The position numbers and the translations under genes are program-made. From Gongronella butleri (Eukaryota > Mucoromycota > Mucoromycetes > Mucorales > Cunninghamellaceae), in assembly GCA_025201375.1 (NCBI GenBank), contig JAIWZP010000002.1:62001-126000 (forward strand): a DNA stretch of 64,000 bases. Reading direction: 5' to 3'. Of this stretch, positions 1 through 8,464 are shown one piece after another. The notes under the pieces are model-generated. The model made no database searches, was not told the DNA's origin, and saw nothing but the letters and a program-made list of their open reading frames with translations. The first letter of the stretch is position 1. The number at the start of each line of letters is the position of its first letter.

Positions 1-784
1 CATGCCGATTCATCGCGCGCAATTCCATCCATCGGGCGACCAGGTGATTGTCACGGGCCGCAAGCGCGCATATTACATTTACGACGTGCAAGCGGGCAAG
101 GTGGAACGTTGCCCTGGAATCTGGGGCCGCAAGGAGAAGAGTTTGGAGAACTTTTCCATGAGTCCGTGCGGGCGATACATGGCATTTGCCGGTGACGGTG
201 GCAGCATCATCCTGGTCAGCTACTTGACCAAGCAGATGATCGGGTCGGTGCGCATGAACCAGGTGGTCACGGCCATGGATTGGTCGCAGGATGGCAAATA
301 CCTGTTTTCCACGGGTTTGCGCGGCGAAGTGTATCAGTGGGACGTTGCCGAGCGCGCTTGCGTGCGCCAATGGGTCGACGACGGCTCGCTCGGCACCACC
401 GCGTTGGCCGTCAGCCCCAACGAGCAGTATTACGCGGCTGGCTCGTCGTCGGGCATCGTCAATATTTACGACCAGAACGTGCTCGCCCAGGGCATTGACC
501 GCCCTCAACCCTACAAGATCGTCGATAACCTCACGACGTCCATCAACTGCGTAAAGTTCAACCACGACTCGCAAATCCTCGCAGTGTCCAGCTCGCTCAA
601 AAAGGATCAGCTGAAACTCGTCCATCTGCCTTCCAAGCGCGTCTTTGTCAATTGGCCTACAGAACGCACACCCCTTGGCCGCATCACCGCCATGGACTTT
701 TCACCGACAAGCGAATACCTCGCCGTGGGCAATCGTCGCGGCCGCGTCGTCCTATACAATCTCAAGGATTATGCATTCCAATAA
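1..784 (+). CDS. UTP18: U3 snoRNP WD40 protein UTP18, C-terminal part
   Basis: C-terminal about 260 residues of a WD40 beta-propeller protein of the small-subunit processome, which acts in nucleolar 18S pre-rRNA processing. The reading frame is open from the window edge to TAA at 782-784. The first ATG (base 2) falls inside the conserved region, so the real start lies upstream of the window. Matches to the UTP18 family include the GRKRAYYIYD strand, the KEKSLENF segment, GSIILVS, and GEVYQWDV followed by the WVDDGSLGTTALAV stretch. No intron is visible in this part. It ends convergently with the minus-strand GFA-type gene, about 160 bp away. The family assignment is confident; the missing N-terminus cannot be judged. 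Confidence 0.9.
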   Translation, partial: MPIHRAQFHPSGDQVIVTGRKRAYYIYDVQAGKVERCPGIWGRKEKSLENFSMSPCGRYMAFAGDGGSIILVSYLTKQMIGSVRMNQVVTAMDWSQDGKYLFSTGLRGEVYQWDVAERACVRQWVDDGSLGTTALAVSPNEQYYAAGSSSGIVNIYDQNVLAQGIDRPQPYKIVDNLTTSINCVKFNHDSQILAVSSSLKKDQLKLVHLPSKRVFVNWPTERTPLGRITAMDFSPTSEYLAVGNRRGRVVLYNLKDYAFQ

Positions 785-947
785 GCTTTCCCGCCTTTTT
801 TTTTCCCGCATCCCCCTCTTTGTAATTTTTTCTTTTTTTTTGTCCTTTATGCATCATGTGTCTAGACTCCCTCTCTTCTTTCATCCCCTCTGCTCATCTC
901 ATTAAAAAAATCGATCATTCTACTCATTTTTCTACTTTTTTATTCAT

Positions 948-1376
948 TCAATTGGCTCTTGGGCCATCGATGCCTTGCTCATATTGTGGGAGATTTAGAT
1001 CTAATGGCAAGATGCCGCCTTGGACAAAGATGTGGCCATTGGGTCGCACGTGTTCGGGGTGATCGAGTGTGCCCACGCTGATGTAAATGAATTCTGGCTT
1101 TTCTAGATACTCAAACGTGACTGTGGAGCCGCACGTTGGGCAAAAGGCGCGCTTTGCATGCTTGGATGTTGCGTACGACTGCAAGGGCGCCGCATCCTCG
1201 TTGTCGTCGACGTGGTAACTGACTGTCGGCACCTCAAGACACGTCAAATGCGTCGCACCGCTCGCGCGCCGGCACAATTGGCAGTGGCAGTGCCGCGCTG
1301 CCATCGTTGCTGCGTCCTCGTGGATCGTGTATCGATAGCGACCGCACACGCAGCCTCCTCGTACAGGTTCTGGCAT
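948..1376 (-). CDS. GFA/CENP-V-type zinc-binding protein (copy 1, intact)
   Basis: Intronless 142-residue protein of the glutathione-dependent formaldehyde-activating (GFA)/CENP-V fold. The zinc ligands are in the usual order: GGCVCGRYRY near the N-terminus, CHCQLCRRASGA at about residues 30-41, and FCPTCGSTVTF at about 78-88. Family members are small metal-binding proteins; a true S-hydroxymethylglutathione synthase activity is shown for few of them, so no substrate is assigned. The ATG at 1374-1376 is the first in frame and gives a normal family length. It is the likely parent type of the three broken copies nearby, because all share the C-terminal EQGIDGP...AN ending. A second, more divergent intact paralogue lies directly upstream. 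Confidence 0.85.
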   Translation of the reverse strand: MPEPVRGGCVCGRYRYTIHEDAATMAARHCHCQLCRRASGATHLTCLEVPTVSYHVDDNEDAAPLQSYATSKHAKRAFCPTCGSTVTFEYLEKPEFIYISVGTLDHPEHVRPNGHIFVQGGILPLDLNLPQYEQGIDGPRAN

Positions 1377-1590
1377 AATTGGGCTGTGTTTTGCTCTTTT
1401 TTTTCAAAAAAAAAGAACAATGGTTGCACTTACGCGTGGCGAAGCGGTCCTTTTATATGGCGACTGTGATTGCCAGGTTACTCAGGGCTAAGATGACTAA
1501 GCTAGCCACTCCCCAGGATGACACACAAAAAAAAAAAAGTCGCGTGTTTCACGTTGTTTATGTGATTTTGCCTTTTTATTTCATGCCAAA

Positions 1591-2040
1591 CTAGTTGGCC
1601 CGCGGGCCCTTGGAGTTTGTCAAATATTGGGGGAGCGTGAGATCGTAGGGCAAAAGACCATTTTCCACCCACATGTGGCAGTCGGGCTGAATGGCGGGCG
1701 CATGCGGGTCGTCAAAGTTGCCAATGCCAACATCGATCTCCTCCTCGTCGCCCAAGTACGCAAACGTGAGCGTGGACCCACATGTAGCGCAAAACCCGCG
1801 CTCCGCAAAGTCAGACGACTTGTAAATCTGCATCTCGCCCTTGTCCACATGGAACGACTTGCGCGGAATCGTGATGTTTGTCCAAAACGCGGCCCCAGAC
1901 ACCTGACGGCACATTTGGCAATGGCAATGGCACCCTCGCAGCTTCTGTCCAGCCTCAAGCTCCACACGGAATCGGAATTGCTTGCACAGACACCCACCAG
2001 TCAGTGTCGTCGTCGCCGTCGATGCTTGTTGATCAGCCAT
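1591..2040 (-). CDS. GFA/CENP-V-type zinc-binding protein (copy 2, intact)
   Basis: Intronless 149-residue GFA/CENP-V family protein, in the same orientation as copy 1 and 214 bp upstream of it. It has all three cysteine clusters: GGCLCKQFRF, CHCHCQMCRQVSGA and FCATCGSTLTF. The core also contains the family-typical FWTNITIP stretch. It ends in GPRAN like copy 1, but the rest is clearly diverged, so this is an old duplicate. The start was chosen as the first ATG; A/T-rich leader sequence lies just upstream. The biochemical role is unknown. An enzyme of formaldehyde/glutathione metabolism is possible, but most eukaryotic members have no proven substrate. Confidence 0.85.
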   Translation of the reverse strand: MADQQASTATTTLTGGCLCKQFRFRVELEAGQKLRGCHCHCQMCRQVSGAAFWTNITIPRKSFHVDKGEMQIYKSSDFAERGFCATCGSTLTFAYLGDEEEIDVGIGNFDDPHAPAIQPDCHMWVENGLLPYDLTLPQYLTNSKGPRAN

Positions 2041-2771
2041 GAAAGAAAAAAAAAAAACAGAAAAAAAATAAAATCACGCGCCCCATTTATACCTTTTCCA
2101 AGGTTCCCATGCTTGGGGCGCAGCATCCGGTAATGGTGTGTGAAAAAAAAAATGCGACTGACACCAAAAAAAGCGCGTCAGCACCAATTCACACTCAAAA
2201 AGGCATGTCGTGGGCTTGTGGCGCCTCAAATCCAAAAAAAAAAAAAAAAAAAAAAAACGATGATACTATTATTATTCCTTTGTTCACAACGACCCGGAAC
2301 TCCAGTGTGATATCATACAATTTTCTTGTATTTTTCTATTCGAGCAAATTGCACTTTATGACATTTTGGCTGTTTTTGATTGGTTTTTGGCGGTATGATA
2401 CAGTATGAGCGATTTTTCGCGTTTTTACCAAGAGAGCACGGCACAAAAGTATCACTACAGTGCATCCACCAGGGAAGACGCGTTTCTGTATCATATGATG
2501 CACCCTCTATGATAAGAGCACTTGCTGGAGCCTAACAAGATATTAATGCGCCTTGCCAGCCAAGACTTTTTTATGATATCATACTGCCTCTGCCGCTTGT
2601 TCCACCTCCACAAGCCCGAATCAATCTATACTCCCCTCATCCGTTTGGTTGAGAATTTCAAGTTGAAACAAAAAGGGCGCATGAAATGGCAAAATTGCTT
2701 CGAAAAAACGAATTGTCATCGCGCTTTCTCTCTCTGGCACTCTTTCTTCTTCTTCTTTTTCTTTTTTTTAT
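2041..2771. other. Intergenic, A/T-rich, no gene seen
   Basis: Spacer between intact GFA copy 2 and the first broken copy. It holds a tract of about 22 A near 2236-2257, scattered homopolymers and no ORF with family features. The 5' flank of GFA copy 2 lies at its left edge. I see no RNA gene. Confidence 0.5.
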
Positions 2772-3044
2772 CGTCGATACACGATTCACGAGGACGCGGT
2801 TGTGCCGGCGCTGCGCATTTGACGTGTCTAGAGGTACCGACGGCCAGCTATCGCGTCGACAACGACGAGGTTGCGGCCCTTTGTGCGGCTCCACTGTCAC
2901 GTTTGAGTATCTAGAAGGCTAGAATTCATTTGCATCAGTGTGGGCACGCTCGATGGCCAGACCTTGGTCAAGGGTGGCATCTTACCACTGGACCTCCTTC
3001 TCTCACAATATGAGCAAGGCATTGATGGCCCATGAACCAATTGA
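2772..3044 (+). pseudogene. Broken GFA/CENP-V copy (P1)
   Basis: Plus-strand remnant closely matching copy 1 at the nucleotide level. It starts at the equivalent of the RYTIHED segment and runs through the LEVPT, CGSTVTFEYLE and EQGIDGP segments. It lacks the 5' end with the first Cys pair. It also carries at least three internal deletions of roughly 25-55 nt, plus stop codons and frameshifts, including a stop within the final GPRAN motif. It begins right after a pyrimidine tract. It is in the opposite orientation to copies 1 and 2. Clearly non-functional as a protein. Confidence 0.8.
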
Positions 3045-3156
3045 AAAAAACAGAGCGAGGTAGTGCATGGTGTTCTGTTCACAATGTTCACGTCTGTTTG
3101 TTTTGCTTCAAGATGTTCGCGGTCTTTTTTTGTTTGCTTTTGCGTCACGGTCTTTT

Positions 3157-3232
3157 AACATCGTGAACATCGTGAACATCGTGAACATCGTGAACATCGT
3201 GAACATCGTGAACATCGTGAACATCGTGAACA
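3157..3232. repeat. 9-bp minisatellite, eight units
   Basis: Eight perfect head-to-tail copies of AACATCGTG (3157-3228) followed by a partial AACA. The unit length is a multiple of three, so all six frames stay open; one minus frame reads repeated Met-Phe-Thr. It lies between two broken GFA copies and directly abuts an inverted repeat at 3231-3271. There is no sign that it is translated. Confidence 0.95.
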
Positions 3233-3271
3233 CCAATTCACACGCAAATAGTTTTTGCGCATGAATTGGTG
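3231..3271. repeat. Short imperfect hairpin
   Basis: CACCAATTCA at 3231-3240 is exactly complementary to TGAATTGGTG at 3262-3271. After a two-base mismatch, CGCAAA pairs with TTTGCG around a small TAGT loop, giving a stem of about 18 bp. It starts in the last partial unit of the 9-bp array. Confidence 0.8.
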
Positions 3272-3297
3272 TAGACGGAATAGACGCCCTGGTTAAT

Positions 3298-3602
3298 AAA
3301 AAAGGTGGAGATCCGGTGGTAAGATGCCACCCTTGACAAAGATGTGGCCATTGGGTCGCACGTTTCGGAGTGATCGAGCGTGCCCATGCTGATGTAAATG
3401 AAATTTGGCTTGTCCAGATATCATATTCAAACGCGACGTGTCGGACAAAATGCGCGCTTTGCTTGCTTGGACGTCGCGTCGCACCACTTACGCGCCGGCA
3501 CAATTGGCAGTGGTAGTACCGCGCCACCCTCGTTTCCGCGTTTTCGTGGATTGCGTATCGATAGCGGCCGCACACGCAACCTTCCCGTACAGATTCTGGC
3601 AT
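3298..3602 (-). pseudogene. Broken GFA/CENP-V copy (P2)
   Basis: Minus-strand remnant that still has an ATG (3600-3602) and the first two cysteine motifs (GCVCGRYRY and HCQLCRRVSGA). It then loses the central LEVPT...CGST region by deletion and continues in shifted frames with recognisable pieces, including the HVRPNGHIFV equivalent and a KGGILPPDLHL ending. The third zinc-ligand pair is missing, so the zinc site cannot form. It is closest to copy 1. Confidence 0.8.
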
Positions 3603-3921
3603 GATTGTTGTTTTGCTCTTTTTTATTTTTTTTTATAAAAAGTGACACAGATCACACACAAAAAGGGCAATTCGCAAAATCCAGCCAATTCAGAAATGAT
3701 AATAATAATTCTTCCTTTTTTCATACGCTGCGCTGCGCTGCGCGCGCCACGCTCGATTCTGTAAAATCCAGAGCTTTTTTTAAAGCGTTGCCCGGATGAA
3801 TTCAAGCTAAATACCGTTATTTTCACAAATTCAGCACTGATTCCCCGTTTTTTTTTCATGGATTCCGGGGTGAAACTGGCACCATTCAAAAGAGACACAC
3901 TCGGGCGTCATTTTCCAATTG

Positions 3922-4107
3922 CAGTAGAATGCCGCTATATCGGCAGAGTCTATATCGGTTTTGACCTTATAACGGCGCAATTTCAGGTTTCATTTAATGA
4001 CTTCAAGCGCTAGACACTGTTTCGTGTATCGGCATTTGGCTGGTGAACCCTACAACGGCAGGCAAAATTTTTGATTTTGAAAATGCCGATATAGAGGCAT
4101 TCTACTG
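3922..4107. mobile_element. 186-bp MITE with 24-bp terminal inverted repeats
   Basis: The left end begins CAGTAGAATGCC and the right end is its reverse complement. The 24-bp termini (3922-3945 and 4084-4107) match at 23 of 24 positions. There is no coding capacity inside, only a repeated TATATCGG word. Termini starting CAGTAGA resemble those of pogo/Tc1-mariner-class DNA transposons, so this is probably a non-autonomous derivative. The expected TA target duplication is not seen: both flanks show TG. No transposase gene is present in the window. Confidence 0.75.
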
Positions 4108-5461
4108 TGTTTGCACGCCCGATGAACGACCTTCGCATGCCTGAAAAAATCGATCACAATTTGGTTCCATGTTCAAACTCAATTTTCTCGACAACGGAAA
4201 GGATAACCGGCGGCGCTTTTTACGTGTCGAAAGCATCTGCTGAAGCTCTGTCGAATGAGACCAGTTTCACCGATGAATTGCCAAAGCTCGCAGAGAAAAT
4301 CCACCTTTTCAGCAAAATCTTTAACGGCGATTATACTGTATATTTTACAAAGCTTTAGGGGAACTTACTGCGATTTTTATTCCCCAGTATTCACGGCACT
4401 CAGACTCCAAGTTTGCATCATCATCTATGCAAAGTAGATTTTTGAGTTGAGTTGTGAAGCCTTTTTTTGTCTCCATTGATCCGTTCACGTTGTATCCTTC
4501 AGTGTAAGTTTATAATTGGCCTTTAAGCCCATGTTCCAAAACTGACGAGAGGAAGCCAGTTGCGCATCGCTCGCTGAAAAAAATTCATTCTATCAGCCCG
4601 GACATTTTGCACGCACCGCCATCGTGCCTTCGTGCGTGCTCCTCGAAAAAAAAAGCGCGGCGTGCATTCGGCCAAAAAAAAACGAGCTTTTTTGCGACTC
4701 GCTCTTTTTTTTTGCGCGCGCACTTGTATTGTAACCCAATGGCCACCATGCACTGCCTTGTCGTTCGAGCCTTTTCATAGCGCTATGCGCGCCGCGGCGC
4801 GCAGCAAGCATGGCATCAGCAGCAGTGCAGGCAGTGAGCATGCCAATGTGCATCTTGTGTTGCACTATTATTGCATAATATTGTAATGCATGTTAATCGG
4901 AAAGAGATTTTTTTGGGCTGCCGTCGAAAATGCCAAAAAAAACTCCCACCATTTATACTATTTTGCATTCATCTCTCCATTTGCATGGTCGACTCCGCTC
5001 AAAATTAGCTGCATCGGATTCAGCGCAAAATTTGCAACAAAAAAACTTAAACCCCGAAAGCGCTACGACCACTTTTGAAAAATTCAGGGGTCACTCAGGG
5101 GTCACAAATTTCAATCTCAGAAAATGCCAAATTTGTGGAATTTCGAACTCCGAGTGATCAATGCATCCCAAGTAGGTAACTCCGACCATTTGCTATTGGC
5201 AGACAAAATGCAAGGTTGCCCCAAGCAACGTAGGAAAAATGTCCAAAGAGTGACGCATGAACGGCGATCGACTGAGAAAAGTGCCTACTTTGGCCAAGAT
5301 TTTTTGCAAAAATTTAAGGTTTGACACTTCCAAATTTAGGTGCGTAAATTGCATGGAATTTTTTTTCTGTATTTTTTTGCAGGTTTTTGTGCGGGGCTGC
5401 AAGTTGGTGAAATGACCGATGCAAAAAGTTAAAACCCAAGTTATTACTGTAGCGCCCTGCA
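4108..5461. other. Gene-poor spacer with palindromes
   Basis: No supported gene. ORFs here are short, have no family features and are overlapped by others in several frames. Two perfect palindromes overlap at 4776-4803: a 12-mer CATAGCGCTATG and an 18-mer centred on CCGCGG. Fragments such as TTTTCTCGACAACGG near 4187 resemble the modules of repeat A downstream. Confidence 0.5.
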
Positions 5462-7470
5462 AGTCATCCCATTAGATGCTTTGCCCGCCTGTTTTTTATT
5501 AAATCTGAAATAAAAATTAAAGGTTGACTAGACAGTTGTCGAGCAAATCGTCATTGAACTTTTTGTTGAAAAAGTGTATTTCCTCCGCCAGTTTTGATCA
5601 GATCGCCGTGAAACTTGTTTCATTCGGTGAAGATTCAGCAGGGGCATTTGACACATTAATAAAAGCATCGTTGGTTATTTTTCCAGTTGTCGAGAAAAGC
5701 AAGTTATTGAAAATTGATCCAATGGTTGATCGACTTTTGCAAGCGGGCAAGCAATTAAGTTCATCCATCGGGCAAGCAAGTAATCAGGAAATGACACCAG
5801 AGTGCGTCTCCTTCGATTGGTGCCAGCCATTTTCACAGCAATCCACAAAATATTTTGAGAACAACCCGTTGTGGTTTTTTGGGCAATTGTCAAGATTTTG
5901 GATTCATCTGTACAATGACTCGGTCGACCCCTGGTTTGAACGTCTTTTCAAAAAGAGACGCGTCGATATATATTTCATAACGTGTACCTTTTGGGCGACC
6001 CAATCATGATGATTTGTGGCATTTCATTCTGCATTTGTAAATATGTCGAGATTTCAAATTCAATTGCACTAGGATCCAGTAAACCTCTGGTTTTCAATGT
6101 TTTGTTGAGCATGGCGCGGCGAAATAGTCAGAAGGGAAAAGCTGCTGAGAGGCAATCGAATCATGATTTGTGTTGGTCATCATTGAATTGTGACAATCCT
6201 TGAAATCGGTGCCTATCACGAAAACGGCCTGATCAACCTCTGGTTTTTTAATTTTTCCTTCAAATAAAGAGACACGCTGAAATAACCAAGTCGCAAAGTT
6301 TGGCGATGATCGAAGCATGATTTCACCGCGAAAATATTTTTGCAAAAACGCGCTACAGCCAAATTTTCAGCAATGTCGTGCTTCCCGACAAACCACATGG
6401 TTGACCTTTGGTTTTTTATTTTTTTCTGAGAAGAGAGAGACAACATCCACTACATGTAAAAGTTTCGTGGCGCTGCGATGAGTCCTTGCTTGGCGACGAA
6501 TTTTTTTTCAAATTTAGAAAAAAAAGGTGGGTCAGGTCAAAATGGATCTGGAGGGTCCTCCGCTTTGGGAGGTTCAAGCTGAGACAAAGATCTCAAATTC
6601 GTTTGGCAACACACACACTGGGGACGTAAGAGTCATCTCATTAGATGCATTGACTCCTTCTTTCTAAGCAAATCTGCAATAAAAACCGGGGGTCGATCAA
6701 GCCGTTTTCGAGAATAGAGTAATCAAATCCAAATTTTAGAATATGGAATTTCTGCATCACTTTTGGTCGTACGCCGGTGAAGCTGAGTTCATCCGACAGA
6801 GAATCGTATTCTGCATCTTTGGTAACCGCAGCACGCCGCCCTTTGTCTTGTCCATTGCGGAGAAAAACGAAGCTGAAATGTTTGATTGGGCGTTGTTGCA
6901 AGTGTGCAAATGTTGCGCATCGTCGTTGCCGGGCAGGGACAAAATGACACCCTTGCGTGTCTCTTGCCACTTGTAAGATTTGCGCGAGGTCGAATAATAG
7001 CTATATGACGCGTTAGAGGCAAAATTGTGAATTTATGGGAAAATGTCGATTTTCTCGTCAACAGCCAGATCAACCCCTGGTTTTTATTTTTGTTCTGAAA
7101 AGAGAGAGGCCAGAATGCCTATATGTCAAAGTTTCGTGCAACTGAGAGCACCTGATGGTACCCCATATTGAATTGAATTGAAAAAAGTACGATTTTCTAC
7201 CGATTTTCCAAGGGGTACAGTCACGAATTTTAAACTCGTGAAAATCAGGTCCTTGGATCGCCGCGACATTCAACCACATGGTAGAAATGCATACATTTAC
7301 CAATGAAAATGCTATGAAACCCAGGGCTCCATTGACCGGGTTTTGAGTAAAATGCAATACGCTTCGTATTTTCACCACAAGGCTAACTCGATGAATTCTG
7401 ACTGTAGATCCTCAAAACGCGGCTCACAAAAAAGAGCGCAATCTGTTGCGTACGTGGCCATCGATGATCT
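5462..7470. repeat. Dispersed modular repeat, copy A
   Basis: About 2 kb without a credible gene. It is collinear with 29455-31375 (copy B) over nearly its whole length, at roughly 80% identity by eye, with small indels that shift every frame. Internally it is built from a recurring core close to GATCAACCCCTGGTTTTTAT, seen directly near 5930, 6076, 6230, 6398 and 7067, and inverted near 5510, 6680 and 7340. An AAAGTTTCGTG word often follows the core. An 80-bp direct repeat links 5462-5545 with 6632-6713. The longest ORF (5524-6009, 161 residues) does not survive in copy B, so the element looks non-coding. Confidence 0.8.
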
Positions 7471-7857
7471 TGCAGCAGCTCAGTCGTAAGTAGATCAACA
7501 GCGGCTTGGTCTTGGAATAGCGCTTTTGTCAAAACATCGCTGGCGGGCCTTTCGGTAGCTTTAACGGAAGCAGGTCGTCTGGTATCATAGTAAAAAAGGG
7601 GGGCGGAGAGAAGAGAGAAAAAAAGGAAAAACTGGAAAAAGGGGGAGAGAGGGAAAAAAAAAAAAGGCTCACGAAAAAAAAAAGTACGCCGACCATTTTT
7701 ACCCAGGTTCGTCTGTTGGCATGAAATGAAGCACGCTACTTTTTGTATGTTTGCGAGCTTTAGTCGCAAGTAATTTGTCATCCGGTTTTGAGAAACCTGA
7801 CCAAAACAGACACCGTATAAAAAGGGACACTTGAATGCAGCCATTTTCAAAAAAAAA
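7471..7857. other. Spacer, no gene seen
   Basis: Purine-rich and A-rich sequence (7590-7690) between repeat A and the third broken GFA copy. No supported ORF. Confidence 0.5.
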
Positions 7858-8266
7858 AAGTCCGTGCGAGGAGGCTGCGTGTGGGGCTACTACCGTTACA
7901 CGAGCCACAACGGCGCAGCAACAATGGTGGCACAGCACTGCCACTGCCAATTGCGCCGGCGCGTAAGCGGTGCGACGCATTTGACGCGTCTTGAGGTGCC
8001 GAGCGCCAGCTATCGCGTTGACGACAACAAGCGCGTGGCGCCATATCTGCCCTGCGTGACGTCTAAGCAAGCAAAGCACTCGCTTTGCCCGACACCGTCA
8101 ATTTTGAATATCTGGAAAAGGCAAAGTTCATTTTCGTCAGGGTAGGCATGCTACATCACCCTAGACACGTGCGATCCAATGGCCACATCTTTGTAAGGCG
8201 GTATCTTACCACTGAACCTCCATCTCCCAATATGAGCAAGGCATTGATGGCCCAAGAGCCAATTGA
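7858..8266 (+). pseudogene. Broken GFA/CENP-V copy (P3)
   Basis: Plus-strand copy that begins immediately after an A tract of 11, lacks its own start region, and reads VRGGCVWGYYRY. The second Cys of the first pair has become Trp and a Cys of the CQLC motif has become Arg. A deletion around the third Cys pair shifts the frame after LCPT; the second frame resumes with NFEYLEK and runs to the EQ-like, GPRAN-type ending. Loss of three zinc ligands plus the frameshift makes it a pseudogene. It lies 3' to 3' with the glycine decarboxylase gene. Confidence 0.8.
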
Positions 8267-8464
8267 ATTAAAACAAAAAGTAAAAAAAAAAAGTAAAAAA
8301 TAAGAAAATGAAAAAACAAGAAAACGAAACAGAATTGATTATCAAAAAACTTTGTTTTAATGACTTCTAGAGAGGGCGGGGGGCTAAAACTACAATGGCT
8401 GTACAAGAAATAAAAAAGACGCGTAAAAAAAAGCGGAGGATGAAATAAGGGGGGTGGATTTGGT

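Noticed and set aside
4107..4358. 83-codon ORF starting at the MITE edge
   Set aside because: No homology features, begins inside the TIR, and the flanking sequence is repeat-like.
5524..6009. 161-codon plus-strand ORF as a gene
   Set aside because: It lies wholly in repeat A; the collinear copy B breaks it by indels and stops, and the protein has no family features.
7831..8145. 104-codon ORF as an intact third GFA gene
   Set aside because: Lost zinc-ligand cysteines, a homopolymer-derived N-terminus and a frameshift before the third Cys pair make it a pseudogene.
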